This document shows positions 19,448 to 30,204 of a stretch of 64,000 nt of DNA, in pieces. Below the pieces are notes generated by a model. The model searched no databases. It was not told the DNA's origin and saw only the letters and a program-made list of their open reading frames with translations. The position numbers and the translations under genes were made by a program. How positions within the stretch are numbered: the stretch's first letter is position 1; every line of letters starts with the position of its first letter. The DNA comes from Sulfuriferula multivorans. Lineage in GTDB: Bacteria > Pseudomonadota > Gammaproteobacteria > Burkholderiales > Sulfuriferulaceae. The stretch covers positions 186,001 to 250,000 of the forward strand of contig NZ_BGOW01000002.1 of NCBI RefSeq assembly GCF_003851125.1. The letters are read 5' to 3'.

Positions 19448-21811
19448 TTATGCACGCTCCACGGAGACTTCACCCAGCATCGCGCCCAACGTGGCAGTCA
19501 GCGGGTGCGCGGCAGCTAGCCGCACACAATGATCGGGCAGGTGGTCATCTGCCAGGGCTCGCACCACAGCTCGCGCTTCACCCTGACGCACCGTCACCAT
19601 AGCGCCATCGGCAAGACCCAGGCGCGCCAGCAAGGCGGAATGCATGGATGCATTAGGCAATGCTGCGGCGCGCGTGCTATGCAGCGAAGCAGCACGACGC
19701 ACAATTGCATCGGCCTGGTACATCGGCACTTCGCCCACACGAGTCAATGTGTCAGTAATGGCAGCCGATTGCAGTACCGGTCCGGACAAACTATTGTTGA
19801 GCACGCCTGCAGCCAGACCATTACTGCCCAGCGCATCCTGACGCACGGCTTCACTGGTGTCGTAGTCGAAACCTTTTACGCCAAGCATGGTGCCCAGCAC
19901 ACGCAACACCTTCCATGCCGGGCGTGTTTCACCTAACGGTTTGACCGTGCCGTTGAAGCTTTGCACGCGACCTTCAGTGCTGATGAAAGTACCTGAAGTT
20001 TCACTGAACGGTGCAATGGGCAACAACACATCTGCGTATTCCAGCGCGCTGTGTTTGTAAGCGCTCATCGCCACCACCATGTCAGCCGACTGTAATGCGT
20101 GCATGGCTGCGGCCGGATCATTGCAATCCAGCTCCGGTTCAGCACCCAGCAACAGATAAGCCTTGCGCGGCGTCGCCATCATGGCGGCCGCATTCATGCC
20201 TGCCTTCAGACCGGATTTGGATGGCACCGCGCCGGCAATGTAAGCGCCCACGCTATTGGCTGACTCACCCAGACAACCGAAATTTGCACCAGCAAGCCGT
20301 GCGATCACTTCGGCCAGTGAGTGCAGGTCGGCATACTGAGGATGGTGCTGCGCCAAATTGCCGAGGAATACCGCACGCCGCTCGGCGCCTGTCAGGCTGG
20401 CCGCGATGGCCCGTGCCGCAGCGCCGACCGTTACATCCGCCAACACCGCCTTGATGGCTGCAGGCAATTCGGTCTGCGTGGCCTCAGCCAATGCCAGTGC
20501 AATTTGCGCAAGGGTATTGACCATGGCTTGCGGAGCGACAATGGCTTTATTGGCAAGCTTGGTGAGCAGATCATCGTCCACCGGATTCACCAGATTGAGT
20601 TGCGCACCGTGCTTCACGGCCTGACGCAGACGATGCGCGAGCAGGGGATGGTCATTGCGCAATGTGCTGCCTATCACCAGCACCCGCTGCAGCTTGCTGA
20701 TATCTGCAACCGCCATGCCCAGCCAGGGTGCGCCTTGCAGGCTGGCATCCAGCCTGAAATCGGCCTGCGCCAGACGGCTATCCACGTTACCGGTACCCAG
20801 GCCGCGCATCAGCTTTTGCAGCAGGTAGAGTTCTTCAACGGTCTGGTGCGACGTAGCCAGCGCACCGATGCTGTCGGCACCGTGTTGCTCGCGAATCTGC
20901 TTGAGGCCGTTGGCGACATATTCCAGTGCCGTCTGCCAATCCACTTCCAGCCATTTCCCATCCTGCTTGAGCATCGGACGGCTAAGGCGCTGTTCGGAAT
21001 TCAGGCCTTCGTATGCGAAGCGATCCTTGTCGGACAGCCAGCATTCGTTAACCGCCTCGTTTTCCAATGGCAGCACCCGCATTACGCGGCTATCCTTGAC
21101 TTGTACAATCAGATTGCTGCCCAGGCCATCGTGCGGGCTCACCGATTTGCGCCGCGACAGCTCCCAGCTGCGCGCGGTATAACGGAACGGTTTGCTGGTC
21201 AACGCGCCCACCGGGCACAGGTCGATGATGTTGCCGGACAGTTCGGAATCGATGGTCTTGCTGATGAACGGCATGATCTCGGAATGTTCGCCGCGACCCA
21301 CCTGCCCCATCTCCATGATGCCGGCAATTTCCTGGCCGAAACGCACGCAGCGCGTGCAGTGGATGCAGCGCGTCATGTCGGTGGCAACCAGCGGACCCAG
21401 ATCTTTTTCCTTCACCACGCGTTTGGCTTCCTGGTAGCGCGAACTGCTGCCGCCGTAGCCGACCGCCAGATCCTGCAAGCTGCATTCGCCGCCCTGGTCA
21501 CAAATCGGGCAATCCAGCGGATGGTTGATCAGCAGGAATTCCATCACGCCCTTCTGCGCCTTGACGGCGTAGTCGGATTTGGTGAATACCTTCATCCCGT
21601 CGGTGATCGGTGTGGCGCAGGCCGGCAGCGGCTTGGCGGCTTTTTCCACCTGCACCAGGCACATGCGGCAGTTGGCCGCAATGGAGAGTTTCTTGTGATA
21701 GCAGAAATGCGGAATATAAATCCCGATCTGCGCTGCGGCTTCCATGATGGTGCCGCCCGCCGTCATCTGTATCTTGTTGCCGTCAATTTCGATCTCTAGC
21801 ATCTGCTTCAC
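19448..21811 (-). CDS. nuoG: NADH-quinone oxidoreductase subunit G
   Basis: This 787-residue iron-sulphur subunit has an N-terminal 2Fe-2S ferredoxin domain (C37, C48, C51, C65). It also has the His/Cys-ligated 4Fe-4S site ([14 protein letters not shown], about 97-110), a CIHCTRC ferredoxin-type site near 150, and a molybdopterin-oxidoreductase-like domain from about 220 onward, which is structural in complex I. The last 100 residues resemble a degenerate dinucleotide-binding C-terminus. It carries electrons from NuoF/E towards NuoI/B. It lies 15 bp after nuoF. Confidence 0.95.
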   Translation of the reverse strand: MKQMLEIEIDGNKIQMTAGGTIMEAAAQIGIYIPHFCYHKKLSIAANCRMCLVQVEKAAKPLPACATPITDGMKVFTKSDYAVKAQKGVMEFLLINHPLDCPICDQGGECSLQDLAVGYGGSSSRYQEAKRVVKEKDLGPLVATDMTRCIHCTRCVRFGQEIAGIMEMGQVGRGEHSEIMPFISKTIDSELSGNIIDLCPVGALTSKPFRYTARSWELSRRKSVSPHDGLGSNLIVQVKDSRVMRVLPLENEAVNECWLSDKDRFAYEGLNSEQRLSRPMLKQDGKWLEVDWQTALEYVANGLKQIREQHGADSIGALATSHQTVEELYLLQKLMRGLGTGNVDSRLAQADFRLDASLQGAPWLGMAVADISKLQRVLVIGSTLRNDHPLLAHRLRQAVKHGAQLNLVNPVDDDLLTKLANKAIVAPQAMVNTLAQIALALAEATQTELPAAIKAVLADVTVGAAARAIAASLTGAERRAVFLGNLAQHHPQYADLHSLAEVIARLAGANFGCLGESANSVGAYIAGAVPSKSGLKAGMNAAAMMATPRKAYLLLGAEPELDCNDPAAAMHALQSADMVVAMSAYKHSALEYADVLLPIAPFSETSGTFISTEGRVQSFNGTVKPLGETRPAWKVLRVLGTMLGVKGFDYDTSEAVRQDALGSNGLAAGVLNNSLSGPVLQSAAITDTLTRVGEVPMYQADAIVRRAASLHSTRAAALPNASMHSALLARLGLADGAMVTVRQGEARAVVRALADDHLPDHCVRLAAAHPLTATLGAMLGEVSVERA

Positions 21812-21826
21812 CTAAACCTGCTTCAC

Positions 21827-23101
21827 CTAAACCATGCATTTGCCATGTTCGATATGGTGCTCGAACTCATGGCGATAGTGTTTGAGCATTGCCTGCACCG
21901 GCATCGCTGCAGCATCTCCCAGACCACAGATGGTGCGGCCGCCGATGTTGTGAGCGACATCGCTCAACAAATCGAGGTCTTCCGGCCTGCCTTGACCATG
22001 CTCGATGCGGTGAATCACCCGATATAGCCAGCCGGTACCCTCGCGGCACGGGGTACACTGTCCGCAGGATTCTTCAAAATAAAAGTAGGATAAGCGTTCC
22101 AGCGCTTTCACCATGCACACCGTCTCGTCCATGATGATGACTGAGCCTGCACCCAGCGCCGAACCGGCTTTGGCGATGGAGTCGTAATCCATGGTGCACT
22201 GCATCATGATCTCGGCGGGCAGCACCGGGGTGGAAGAACCACCGGGAATGCAGGCCTTGAAAGTGTGTCCATCCCGAATGCCGCCTGCCATTTCCAGCAA
22301 TTCGGCAAAAGGCGTCCCCATCGGCACTTCAAAATTTCCGGGGCGATTCACGTGCCCGGATACCGAGAAAAGTTTGGTGCCGCCGTTATTGGGCTTGCCC
22401 AACTCCAGAAATTTCTGCCCCCCTTCTCGTATGATGTAGGGGATGCTGGCGAAAGTTTCCGTGTTGTTGATCGTGGTGGGCTTGCCGTACAGGCCGAAAC
22501 TGGCCGGAAATGGCGGCTTGAAACGCGGCTGACCCTTCTTGCCCTCGATGGATTCGAGCAGTGCCGTTTCCTCGCCGCAAATATAGGCGCCGTAGCCATG
22601 GTGGTTGAACAGGTGAAAACTGAAGTCCGTGCCGCAAATGTTGTCACCCAAAAAGCCTGCTGCCTTCGCTTCTTCAACCGCGGCTTCCATGCGTTCGTAG
22701 GTTTCCCATATTTCGCCGTGGATATAGTTGTAACCGCGTCTGGTACCCAGGGTATAGGCGGCAATCGCCATCCCTTCAATCAGCGCATGCGGATTCAACT
22801 GCATGATGTCGCGATCCTTGAAGGTACCGGGTTCGCCCTCGTCGGAATTGCACACCAGGTATTTGTCGCCATCAAAATGGCGTGGCATGAAGCTCCACTT
22901 CAGACCGGTCGGGAAGCCTGCGCCGCCCCGGCCACGCAATGCGGACTTTTTGACCTCGGCAATGATGGTCTCAGCCGAAGTTTTTTCGCTCAGAATTTTG
23001 CGCAATGCTGCATAACCGCCATTGGCTACATAGGTAGACAGCTTCCACGATTCGGGAAGATGTACTGTATTGAATATGACTTCTCCGCCTTTGATCACCA
23101 T
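21827..23101 (-). CDS. nuoF: NADH-quinone oxidoreductase subunit F (NADH/FMN site)
   Basis: This 424-residue subunit oxidises NADH. It has the glycine-rich nucleotide site [10 protein letters not shown] (57-66), the FMN-binding stretch [13 protein letters not shown] (85-97), and the 4Fe-4S (N3) ligands in [10 protein letters not shown] near 350, plus a fourth Cys in TICGLGDA. The start codon is one base after the nuoE stop. Confidence 0.96.
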   Translation of the reverse strand: MVIKGGEVIFNTVHLPESWKLSTYVANGGYAALRKILSEKTSAETIIAEVKKSALRGRGGAGFPTGLKWSFMPRHFDGDKYLVCNSDEGEPGTFKDRDIMQLNPHALIEGMAIAAYTLGTRRGYNYIHGEIWETYERMEAAVEEAKAAGFLGDNICGTDFSFHLFNHHGYGAYICGEETALLESIEGKKGQPRFKPPFPASFGLYGKPTTINNTETFASIPYIIREGGQKFLELGKPNNGGTKLFSVSGHVNRPGNFEVPMGTPFAELLEMAGGIRDGHTFKACIPGGSSTPVLPAEIMMQCTMDYDSIAKAGSALGAGSVIIMDETVCMVKALERLSYFYFEESCGQCTPCREGTGWLYRVIHRIEHGQGRPEDLDLLSDVAHNIGGRTICGLGDAAAMPVQAMLKHYRHEFEHHIEHGKCMV

Positions 23102-23102
23102 G

Positions 23103-23576
23103 TTATTTCAGCTCTTCGAGGATGCTGTCCACTTTCTCGGGCGTGAGAAAGCCTTCCATGCGGTGGTTGTTGATCATGCACAGCGGCGCATCGCCGCAGG
23201 CACCCATGCATTCACCCTCTTTCAGGGTAAAGCGGTTGTCTTCGGAAGTTTCGCCAAAACCGCATCCCAGCTTCTCTTTCAAGTGCTCGGCAATTTCCGG
23301 CGCCCCCATCAGCGCACAAGATATATTGGTGCACAAGGTGATCTTGTGTCTGCCCAAAGGCGCGGTGTTGTACATGTTGTAGAACGTCGCCACTTCATAG
23401 ACTGCGATGGCCGGCATACCCAGATAGTCAGCAACAAAATCCATGGTTTCGGTGGACAGCCAGCCTTTTTCTACCTGGGCAATACGCAGCGCCGACATGA
23501 CCGCGGACTGGCGCTGATTAACCGGGTATTTGGCAATTTCGTAATCAATCTGGGCGATGGAATCTGGGCTCAGCAT
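23103..23576 (-). CDS. nuoE: NADH-quinone oxidoreductase subunit E (2Fe-2S)
   Basis: This 157-residue thioredoxin-like ferredoxin has the N1a 2Fe-2S ligands C82, C87, C123 and C127 (CTNISC and CMGAC). It pairs with NuoF in the NADH dehydrogenase module. The ATG overlaps the nuoD stop by one base (TAATG), indicating coupling. Confidence 0.95.
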   Translation of the reverse strand: MLSPDSIAQIDYEIAKYPVNQRQSAVMSALRIAQVEKGWLSTETMDFVADYLGMPAIAVYEVATFYNMYNTAPLGRHKITLCTNISCALMGAPEIAEHLKEKLGCGFGETSEDNRFTLKEGECMGACGDAPLCMINNHRMEGFLTPEKVDSILEELK

Positions 23577-24829
23577 TATCGGTCAATCTCCCCAAACACT
23601 ATGTCTTGCGTGCCAATAATGGCAACCACGTCGGCAATCATATGACCGCGCACCATCTCATCCAGAGCCGCCAGATGCGGGTAGCCCGGCGCGCGGATTT
23701 TCAGGCGGTAAGGTTTGTTTGCGCCGTCTGACACCAGATAAATACCGAACTCGCCCTTGGGGTGTTCAACAGCCGCATAAGCTTCGCCTTCCGGCACATG
23801 CATACCCTCGGTGAACAGCTTGAAATGATGGATCAACTCTTCCATGTTCTGTTTCATGTCCACCCGTGACGGCGGGGCAACTTTGTGATTGTCGGTGATG
23901 ACCGGGCCAGGGTTCTTGCGCAACCAGTCCACACATTGCTTGACGATACGGTTGCTTTGCCGCATTTCTTCCATGCGCACCAGATAACGGTCATAGCAGT
24001 CGCCATTCACGCCCACTGGGATGTCGAATTCCATGCGGTCGTAGACTTCGTAGGGCTGTTTCCTGCGCAGATCCCATTCGATTCCTGAGCCGCGCAGCAT
24101 GGGGCCGCTGAAACCCAGCGCCAGCGCGCGTTCCGGAGATACCACACCGATGCCTACGGTACGCTGCTTCCAGATACGGTTGTCGGTAAGCAGGGTTTCG
24201 TATTCGTCCACATAGGTTGGGAAACGCCGGGCGAAGTCTTCGATGAAGTCGAGTACGGAGCCCTGACGGTTGGTATTCATGTCGCGAATCGCGGCGGCAT
24301 TGTGAATCTTGGACGCCTGGTACTGCGGCATCGTGTCGGGCAGATCGCGGTAAACGCCGCCGGGGCGATAATAGGCCGCATGCATACGCGCGCCCGAAAC
24401 GGCTTCGTACACATCCATCAAATCTTCGCGTTCGCGGAATGCATACAGGAACACGGTCATTGCGCCGATATCCAGCGCATGCGCGCCCAGCCACAGCAGG
24501 TGGTTGAGAATGCGGGTGAGTTCGTCGAACAACACGCGGATATATTGCGCACGTTCCGGCACGGTAATGCCCATCAGCTTTTCGATGGCCATGACATAAG
24601 CGTGCTCGTTGCTCATCATGGACACATAGTCAAGGCGGTCCATATAGGGCAGCGACTGGATGAAGGTCTTGTGCTCGGCGAGCTTTTCGGTGGCGCGATG
24701 CAGCAGACCGATATGCGGATCGGCACGTTCAATTACTTCGCCGTCCAGTTCGAGCACCAGACGCAGCACGCCGTGCGCCGCCGGGTGCTGCGGCCCGAAG
24801 TTCATGGTGTAATTTCTGATTTCAGCCAT
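23576..24829 (-). CDS. nuoD: NADH-quinone oxidoreductase subunit D
   Basis: This 417-residue 49-kDa-type subunit lines the quinone pocket. The start [23 protein letters not shown] contains the conserved HPAAHG loop (broken here as [10 protein letters not shown]), and the C-terminus ends in the conserved DIVFGEIDR. NuoC and NuoD are separate genes here, not fused as in Escherichia coli. The start overlaps the nuoC stop by one base. Confidence 0.96.
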   Translation of the reverse strand: MAEIRNYTMNFGPQHPAAHGVLRLVLELDGEVIERADPHIGLLHRATEKLAEHKTFIQSLPYMDRLDYVSMMSNEHAYVMAIEKLMGITVPERAQYIRVLFDELTRILNHLLWLGAHALDIGAMTVFLYAFREREDLMDVYEAVSGARMHAAYYRPGGVYRDLPDTMPQYQASKIHNAAAIRDMNTNRQGSVLDFIEDFARRFPTYVDEYETLLTDNRIWKQRTVGIGVVSPERALALGFSGPMLRGSGIEWDLRRKQPYEVYDRMEFDIPVGVNGDCYDRYLVRMEEMRQSNRIVKQCVDWLRKNPGPVITDNHKVAPPSRVDMKQNMEELIHHFKLFTEGMHVPEGEAYAAVEHPKGEFGIYLVSDGANKPYRLKIRAPGYPHLAALDEMVRGHMIADVVAIIGTQDIVFGEIDR

Positions 24830-25428
24830 CAGGCGCGTTCTCCGTAGTTCTCTTCACGCACAATGCGGGGCGTTACCTCGCGCGGGTCTATGCTCACCGG
24901 CTGGTAAATCACGCGCTGCTGTTCCGGGTCGTAACGCATTTCCACGTTGCCGGACAACGGAAAATCCTTACGGAACGGATGGCCGACAAATCCGTAGTCG
25001 GTCAGAATACGGCGCAGGTCCGGGTGACCGTCGAATACAATTCCGAACAGGTCGAACGCCTCGCGTTCGAACCAGTTGGCGGCGGGCCATACCTTGACCA
25101 GGGAAGGCACAACCGGGAAATCATCCTCGGCTGCAAACGCGCGCACACGCACACGCCGATTCTTGCTGATGGAGAGCAGGTGATACACCACGGCAAAACG
25201 CTGCCCTTCCCAGTCACCCTCCCGATAGGCGGAATAATCCATTCCGCACAGGTCGATCAATTGCTCAAAACGCAGACCGGCATGGTCGCGCAGCGTCGTC
25301 ATAACTTCGGTAAGGTCGCGTGCGCGCACTTCGATGGTCAGTTCGCCCAGCGCATCCCGCTGCCGAACGAGCTTGGTGCCCAATGCGGTGATCAGGGTAA
25401 CGGACAGGCTTTCCAGTGACGGATTCAT
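24829..25428 (-). CDS. nuoC: NADH-quinone oxidoreductase subunit C
   Basis: This 199-residue 30-kDa-type subunit carries the family signature [22 protein letters not shown] (given here as [14 protein letters not shown]) followed by [17 protein letters not shown]. It stabilises the connecting module of complex I together with NuoD. The ATG is 18 bases after the nuoB stop. Confidence 0.95.
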   Translation of the reverse strand: MNPSLESLSVTLITALGTKLVRQRDALGELTIEVRARDLTEVMTTLRDHAGLRFEQLIDLCGMDYSAYREGDWEGQRFAVVYHLLSISKNRRVRVRAFAAEDDFPVVPSLVKVWPAANWFEREAFDLFGIVFDGHPDLRRILTDYGFVGHPFRKDFPLSGNVEMRYDPEQQRVIYQPVSIDPREVTPRIVREENYGERA

Positions 25429-25446
25429 GGCTTCTCGCTCTACCGG

Positions 25447-25923
25447 TTAACGCGCGATGGTGTTGGTGCGCTTGATTTTGTTCTGCAACTGGATAATGCC
25501 GTAAAGCAGCGCTTCGGCAGTCGGCGGGCAGCCCGGCACATACACATCCACCGGTACGATGCGGTCGCAACCACGTACCACGGAGTACGAGTAATGATAA
25601 TAGCCGCCTCCATTGGCGCAGGAACCCATGGAAATCACCCAGCGCGGCTCGGCCATCTGGTCATACACTTTGCGTAGCGCCGGCGCCATTTTGTTGCACA
25701 GTGTACCCGCCACAATCATGACGTCGGACTGGCGCGGACTGGGGCGAAACACAATACCAAAACGATCCAGGTCATAGCGCGATGCACCGGCCTGCATCAT
25801 TTCCACAGCACAGCAGGCCAGACCAAAAGTCATCGGCCACAGTGAACCGGTACGAGTCCAGTTAATCAGCTTGTCGGCCGTGGTGGTGACGAAGCCTTTC
25901 TCCAAAACGCCTTCTATTCCCAT
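25447..25923 (-). CDS. nuoB: NADH-quinone oxidoreductase subunit B (N2 cluster)
   Basis: This 158-residue 20-kDa-type subunit binds the terminal 4Fe-4S cluster N2 through the adjacent Cys pair C37-C38 plus C102 and C132 (PGCPP). It hands electrons to quinone. The open frame extends 37 codons further, but that portion overlaps nuoA out of frame. The ATG at 25923 ([11 protein letters not shown]) overlaps the nuoA 3' end by 10 bp and gives the normal family length. Confidence 0.95.
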   Translation of the reverse strand: MGIEGVLEKGFVTTTADKLINWTRTGSLWPMTFGLACCAVEMMQAGASRYDLDRFGIVFRPSPRQSDVMIVAGTLCNKMAPALRKVYDQMAEPRWVISMGSCANGGGYYHYSYSVVRGCDRIVPVDVYVPGCPPTAEALLYGIIQLQNKIKRTNTIAR

Positions 25924-26270
25924 TCCAGCGCCCCTTTCATCCACTCGTACACAAAGCCAACGACAAGAATCCCCAGGAAAATCACCATGGCAAGGAAACC
26001 GAACATACCGATTTCCTCGAGCACGATCGCCCACGGAAACAGGAAGGCGATTTCCAGATCAAACAAAATGAACAGGATGGCAACAAGGTAATAACGCACG
26101 TCGAATTTCATGCGCGCATCCTCAAATGCCTCAAAGCCACACTCGTAGGGCGAAAGTTTTTCACTGTCCGGATGATTGGGCGCCAGCAGCCAGCCAATGA
26201 CCATCGGCCCTACGCCGACGGCGAGACCAATCAGCACAAACAATAAAACAGGAAAATAATTTTCTAACAT
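25914..26270 (-). CDS. nuoA: NADH-quinone oxidoreductase subunit A
   Basis: This 118-residue ND3-type subunit has three hydrophobic segments and the conserved matrix-loop motif [20 protein letters not shown]. It is the first gene of the nuo operon. A GGAG Shine-Dalgarno lies 7 bases before the ATG. Confidence 0.95.
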   Translation of the reverse strand: MLENYFPVLLFVLIGLAVGVGPMVIGWLLAPNHPDSEKLSPYECGFEAFEDARMKFDVRYYLVAILFILFDLEIAFLFPWAIVLEEIGMFGFLAMVIFLGILVVGFVYEWMKGALEWE

Positions 26271-26325
26271 GCATCCGCTCCAAAGCCGTACGCAACCCGA
26301 CTCCGGGAAGCGTGCACAGCGTTTC

Positions 26326-26355
26326 AGTTTAGTTGCGCGAAAAGCGTCGTGTCAA
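26326..26355 (-). promoter_or_regulatory. Promoter of the nuo operon
   Basis: On the minus strand a perfect -35 TTGACA (26355-26350) and -10 TAAACT (26331-26326) are separated by 18 bp. Transcription would begin near 26319, giving a leader of roughly 50 bases before nuoA. An AT-rich hairpin (ATTGTTTT/AAAACAAT, 26367-26386) lies just upstream and may end the tRNA-Leu transcript. Confidence 0.6.
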
Positions 26356-26435
26356 GCTGAAAATCAATTGTTTTTTTCAAAACAATCAATCAGTTACACA
26401 ATCATCAAAGCTGATTGCGTCATAATCCGAATTTA

Positions 26436-26521
26436 TGGTGCCGACGGCGAGACTCGAACTCGCACAGCTTTACGCCACTACCCCCTCAAGATAGCGTGTC
26501 TACCAATTTCACCACGTCGGC
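26436..26521 (-). tRNA. leuU: tRNA-Leu (GAG)
   Basis: The 86-base minus-strand sequence folds as a class II tRNA. The acceptor arm is GCCGACG...CGTCGGC with an encoded ACCA end, the D-arm is GTGAAATTGGTAGACAC, and the anticodon arm is CTATC-TTGAGGG-GGTAG with anticodon GAG. There is a long variable arm and a T-arm with GTTCGAGTC. It lies between secG and nuoA. The secG-leuU neighbourhood also occurs in Escherichia coli. Confidence 0.96.
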
Positions 26522-26567
26522 GTATTGACAGGACGGATTGATAATCCGCCCCAATGGCGACTCCCGA

Positions 26568-26942
26568 TTACTTGGGAATTTCCCCGGCTTTTGACCCGGC
26601 ATTGCCTGGAACTACATTACCCGAAGGCTGAGCTGGCGTGGGTACACTAGCAGGCGCCACGGGCTGAACTTGTATTTTTTGCTGGCCTTGCATTACGCCG
26701 ACAGCCTTGTGCTGATGACCAGAGAGATAGGTTAATCCCAGACTGGTCAGAAAAAAGGTGGTGGCAAGCACGGCCGTAGCTCGACTCAAAAAATTGGCCG
26801 AACCCGTAGAACCGAACAGGCTGCCCGAAGCACCGCTGCCGAATGCTGCGCCCATATCAGCGCCTTTGCCCTGCTGCAATAGCACCAGCACAATCACTGA
26901 CACTGCCGCCAGCACATGAAAAACCAAAATTACTGTTTCCAA
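26568..26942 (-). CDS. secG: Preprotein translocase subunit SecG
   Basis: This 124-residue protein has two hydrophobic helices (about 2-20 and 55-75) joined by the typical LLQQGKGADMGAAFGSGASG loop. The C-terminal tail is rich in Pro, Gln and Ala. It assists the SecYEG channel in protein export. The best start is TTG at 26942, 10 bases after the tpiA stop, with AAGGATA upstream. The longer frame overlaps tpiA and lacks SecG character. Confidence 0.9.
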   Translation of the reverse strand: METVILVFHVLAAVSVIVLVLLQQGKGADMGAAFGSGASGSLFGSTGSANFLSRATAVLATTFFLTSLGLTYLSGHQHKAVGVMQGQQKIQVQPVAPASVPTPAQPSGNVVPGNAGSKAGEIPK

Positions 26943-26952
26943 ATCGATATCC

Positions 26953-27708
26953 TTAGCCTTGTGCCGCCCGGCAAATGGCGATGAACTCATCGGCCACCAG
27001 CGACGCGCCGCCTATCAACCCACCATCGATATCCGGTTGGGCAAACAATTCTGCCGCATTGGCGGCTTTTACGCTACCGCCATATTGAATTACCAATGAT
27101 GCCGCAACATTCTTATCCAGCACAGCCAGCTTGGCACGGATGAATGCATGCACGGCCTGCGCCTGCTGCGGGCTGGCCGTCTTACCCGTACCTATCGCCC
27201 ATACCGGCTCATAGGCTACAACTGCACGCCCGATGCCCTCAATACCCGACACTGCCAATACCGCATCCAGCTGACGACCGATAACCGCTTCGGTCACACC
27301 CGCCTCGCGTTCTTCCAGGGTTTCGCCCACGCACAGGAAGGGAATCAAACCTGCAGCCTGTGCCGCAGCGAATTTGGCTGCCACGGACGCATCATCTTCG
27401 CCATAAAGCGCACGTCGCTCCGAGTGACCGACGATGACGTAGCTACAACCAAAATCCAGCAGCATGGAGGCAGAAACCTCGCCGGTATAAGCACCTTTCG
27501 CATGATTGCTTACATTTTGCGCGCCCCACGCCAGCGTGCTGCCAGACAATACCGACTGCACCTGTGCCAGATACGGGAATGGCGCACATACTATGCAGCC
27601 CGCTGTACTCGCTTGCCCCAATTCAAGCACCAGGGCTTCAAGTAATACCTTGTTCTCTGCCAGACTACCGTGCATTTTCCAGTTACCTGCGACCAGTTTT
27701 TTGCGCAT
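26953..27708 (-). CDS. tpiA: Triose-phosphate isomerase
   Basis: This 251-residue TIM-barrel enzyme interconverts dihydroxyacetone phosphate and glyceraldehyde 3-phosphate. Catalytic residues are visible: K11 in GNWKMHG, H95 in GHSERR and the Glu in [11 protein letters not shown] (about 166). The phosphate loop near GGSVK is present. It is co-oriented with secG and the tRNA. Confidence 0.96.
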   Translation of the reverse strand: MRKKLVAGNWKMHGSLAENKVLLEALVLELGQASTAGCIVCAPFPYLAQVQSVLSGSTLAWGAQNVSNHAKGAYTGEVSASMLLDFGCSYVIVGHSERRALYGEDDASVAAKFAAAQAAGLIPFLCVGETLEEREAGVTEAVIGRQLDAVLAVSGIEGIGRAVVAYEPVWAIGTGKTASPQQAQAVHAFIRAKLAVLDKNVAASLVIQYGGSVKAANAAELFAQPDIDGGLIGGASLVADEFIAICRAAQG

Positions 27709-27737
27709 CGCTTAACCCGACCCATAGAAAGCCGCAA

Positions 27738-27767
27738 ATAGTACACACAACACCAAGGTCTGGTCAA
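27738..27767 (-). promoter_or_regulatory. Promoter of tpiA
   Basis: The minus strand has -35 TTGACC (27767-27762) and -10 TACTAT (27743-27738) with an 18-bp spacer, placing the transcription start about 25 bases before the tpiA ATG. Confidence 0.5.
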
Positions 27768-27803
27768 TGTTTAACCGGTCATTTACCCTTTTGCTTAACC
27801 ATA

Positions 27804-27837
27804 TCGTCATAATTCTGTAATATTCCAACCTTACTAT
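27804..27837 (+). promoter_or_regulatory. Pho box and PhoB-type promoter of pstS
   Basis: TCGTCATAATTCTGTAAT (27804-27821) matches the 18-base Pho box consensus, CTGTCATAWAWCTGTMAY, at 15 positions. It holds two 7-base half-sites 11 bp apart. A -10-like TACTAT (27832-27837) begins 10 bp after the box, the spacing expected for PhoB-activated promoters that lack a -35. This predicts induction of pstSCAB by phosphate starvation. Confidence 0.75.
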
Positions 27838-27925
27838 TAGCGTCTCGGCTCAGGACTTGAGATGCTGAAGCTCCTTAAACCGATTTGCTTCACACGCACA
27901 GGCAGGAACATACATTTTTATTTTT

Positions 27926-28981
27926 ATGCATATGAAAAAAACTGCCGCTAGCGGACTTGCAACCGTAATGATTCTGGGTGCTGGCTGGACTTTTTCAGCA
28001 CCCGCGCTCGCTAGCGAAATTACTGGAGCCGGTGCTACTTTTCCTTATCCGATTTACGCAAAATGGGCGGAGGCATACAAAGCCAAAACCGGGATCAGGC
28101 TGAACTATCAGTCAATCGGTTCGGGTGGCGGTATCAAACAAATCAAAGCCAAAACTGTAGATTTCGGCGCTTCCGACATGCCTCTCAAACCCGAAGCGCT
28201 TGAAAAAGACGGCCTGATGCAATTCCCTACTGTGGTCGGCGGGGTAGTGCCCGTGATTAACCTTCATGGCTTGGCGGCCGGCACTATTCGACTGAATGGC
28301 GCGGTACTGGCAGACATTTTCCTGGGAAAAATCAGGAAATGGAACGACCCGGCCATTGCTTCCCTGAATAAAGGGGTGCGCCTGCCCGCGTCTTCAATTA
28401 CCGTTGTGCATCGTTCCGATGGCTCAGGCACTACCTTTATCTTTACCAACTACCTGGCAAAAGTCAGTCCGGAATGGAAAGTCAAAGTGGGTAATGACAC
28501 TTCCGTCGCCTGGCCGGCTGGCGTCGGCGGCAAGGGCAACGAGGGCGTAGCTTCATTCGTACAGCGTATCCAGGGCTCAATTGGCTACGTGGAGTACGCT
28601 TATGCCAAACAGAACAAGATTCCTTACGCGCTCATGCAGAATAAGGATGGTGTATTTGTCGCGCCTGAAGCAAATGCCTTCAAGGCCGCGGCTGCAGGTG
28701 CAGATTGGCAGCATGCCCCAGGTTTTTACGAAATCCTGACCAATGAACCCGGCAAAGCGAGCTGGCCGATTACTGGCGCCACTTTCATCCTGATGCATAA
28801 AGTGCAGAGCAAGCCGGCAACCGGCAAAGAAGTGTTGAGTTTCTTTGACTGGGCATACACCAACGGCGATGAAATGGCATTGAGCCTGGATTATGTACCG
28901 CTGCCTGGCAGCGTTACGAAAATCATTGCCCATGCCTGGAAAACCCAGATTAAGGACACCAACGGCAAGACTATCTGGTAG
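27926..28981 (+). CDS. pstS: Phosphate ABC transporter periplasmic binding protein
   Basis: This 351-residue protein has a signal peptide (residues 3-29, MKKTAASGLA... cleaved after APALA) followed by the PstS fold. Phosphate-binding motifs include GAGATFPYPIYAKWAEAY, SIGSGGGIKQI, DFGASDMPL and HRSDGSGTTFIFTNYL. It captures inorganic phosphate for PstCA. Two ATGs (27926, 27932) are possible and the ribosome binding site is weak. It is the first gene of the pst cluster, behind a Pho box. Confidence 0.95.
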   Translation: MHMKKTAASGLATVMILGAGWTFSAPALASEITGAGATFPYPIYAKWAEAYKAKTGIRLNYQSIGSGGGIKQIKAKTVDFGASDMPLKPEALEKDGLMQFPTVVGGVVPVINLHGLAAGTIRLNGAVLADIFLGKIRKWNDPAIASLNKGVRLPASSITVVHRSDGSGTTFIFTNYLAKVSPEWKVKVGNDTSVAWPAGVGGKGNEGVASFVQRIQGSIGYVEYAYAKQNKIPYALMQNKDGVFVAPEANAFKAAAAGADWQHAPGFYEILTNEPGKASWPITGATFILMHKVQSKPATGKEVLSFFDWAYTNGDEMALSLDYVPLPGSVTKIIAHAWKTQIKDTNGKTIW

Positions 28982-29006
28982 CACCACTGTTTGCATAACT
29001 GCGAGG

Positions 29007-29040
29007 ACAAACCCCGACGAGCATTGCCGGGGTTTGTTTA
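29007..29040 (+). terminator. Hairpin terminator/attenuator after pstS
   Basis: A perfect 10-bp stem ACAAACCCCG/CGGGGTTTGT (29007-29016 and 29028-29037) with an 11-base loop is followed by TTTAACC. Its place between pstS and pstC fits partial termination that makes the binding protein more abundant than the membrane subunits. Confidence 0.75.
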
Positions 29041-29086
29041 ACCGAAAGGTTCCCAGGAATAGCCAGAATCACTGATGCGGAACCGA

Positions 29087-29114
29087 TTGGACGGAAAACA
29101 AGATTGCGTAGAAT
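29087..29114 (+). promoter_or_regulatory. Possible internal promoter before pstC
   Basis: TTGGAC (29087-29092) and TAGAAT (29109-29114) with a 16-bp spacer could form a weak sigma70 promoter in the 250-bp pstS-pstC gap. The -35 match is poor. Confidence 0.25.
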
Positions 29115-29233
29115 CCGTACGACATACCAGCGTATTTTTTCAAGCCTCATGAGTATCCGCGATGAAGTATGATTTTTTAAAGGTGCCGACATCTCTTGGT
29201 AATCATGACAATAACCGACCCGGCACGAATCAC

Positions 29234-30196
29234 ATGAGCAACTCGCTATCCACCCATCGCACTCGCCGTTTCAGGTGGCAGGACAGGATATTCCGCGGCG
29301 CCACGAGGGTTTTTGCATTTATAGTGCTAGCCCTGCTTGTTGGCATTCTGGCCTCTCTGATAATAGGCAGTATGCCCGCAATCCATAAGTTCGGATTTGG
29401 CTTCCTGATCGATGACTCCTGGAACCCGGTCACCGAAAAATTCGGTGCGCTGGTGCCAATCTATGGCACCTTGGTGACCTCAATCATCGCATTGTTGATT
29501 GGGGTGCCGCTCAGCTTTGGCATCGCAGTTTTCCTGACGGAATTATCGCCCAAATGGCTGAAGCGCCCATTGGGTATTGCAATTGAATTACTGGCAGGCA
29601 TACCCAGCATTATTTACGGCATGTGGGGGCTGTTCGTATTCGCTCCCTTGTTCGCTGAACATGTCCAACCCTGGCTGATTGACAAGCTGGGCCCGCTGCC
29701 CGTATTGGGACCACTGTTTCAGGGGGCACCGATGGGTATCGGCATGCTGACTGCCGGTTTGATTCTGGCATTGATGGTAGTGCCGTTTATTGCTTCCGTC
29801 ATGCGCGACGTATTTGAAATCGTGCCGCCCTTGCTCAAGGAATCTGCATACGGCCTGGGTGCAACCACTTGGGAAGTGGTGTGGAACATTGTTCTTCCCT
29901 ATACCAAAATCGGCGTCGTTGGCAGCATCATGCTCGGGCTCGGACGCGCCCTGGGTGAAACCATGGCCATCACATTCGTGATAGGTAATGCGCATCAGCT
30001 CAGCACATCACTGATGATGCCCGGCAACACCATATCCTCGGCACTCGCCAACGAATTTACCGAGGCGGATGGCAAGCTCTACACCTCTGCCCTGATCGAA
30101 CTCGGGCTCATTCTTTTCTTCATCACTTTTGTTGTGCTGGCCTTGTCCAAACTGCTGCTGCTTCAATTGGGCAAGCATGAAGGCAAAAAAAGCTAG
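29234..30196 (+). CDS. pstC: Phosphate ABC transporter permease PstC
   Basis: This permease of about 320 residues ([15 protein letters not shown]...) has six hydrophobic segments and the EAA-type loop [22 protein letters not shown]. It forms the channel with PstA. The frame is open from an ATG at 29162, which would add 24 polar residues; the ATG at 29234 is preferred because the basic stretch and first membrane helix follow at normal distance, but neither has a strong ribosome binding site. Confidence 0.9.
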   Translation: MSNSLSTHRTRRFRWQDRIFRGATRVFAFIVLALLVGILASLIIGSMPAIHKFGFGFLIDDSWNPVTEKFGALVPIYGTLVTSIIALLIGVPLSFGIAVFLTELSPKWLKRPLGIAIELLAGIPSIIYGMWGLFVFAPLFAEHVQPWLIDKLGPLPVLGPLFQGAPMGIGMLTAGLILALMVVPFIASVMRDVFEIVPPLLKESAYGLGATTWEVVWNIVLPYTKIGVVGSIMLGLGRALGETMAITFVIGNAHQLSTSLMMPGNTISSALANEFTEADGKLYTSALIELGLILFFITFVVLALSKLLLLQLGKHEGKKS

Positions 30197-30204
30197 GAGC
30201 TTGC

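Noticed and set aside
20321-21799. 492-codon plus-strand frame opposite nuoG
   Set aside because: It mirrors nuoG exactly, has no recognisable motif, and no promoter or ribosome binding site was seen.
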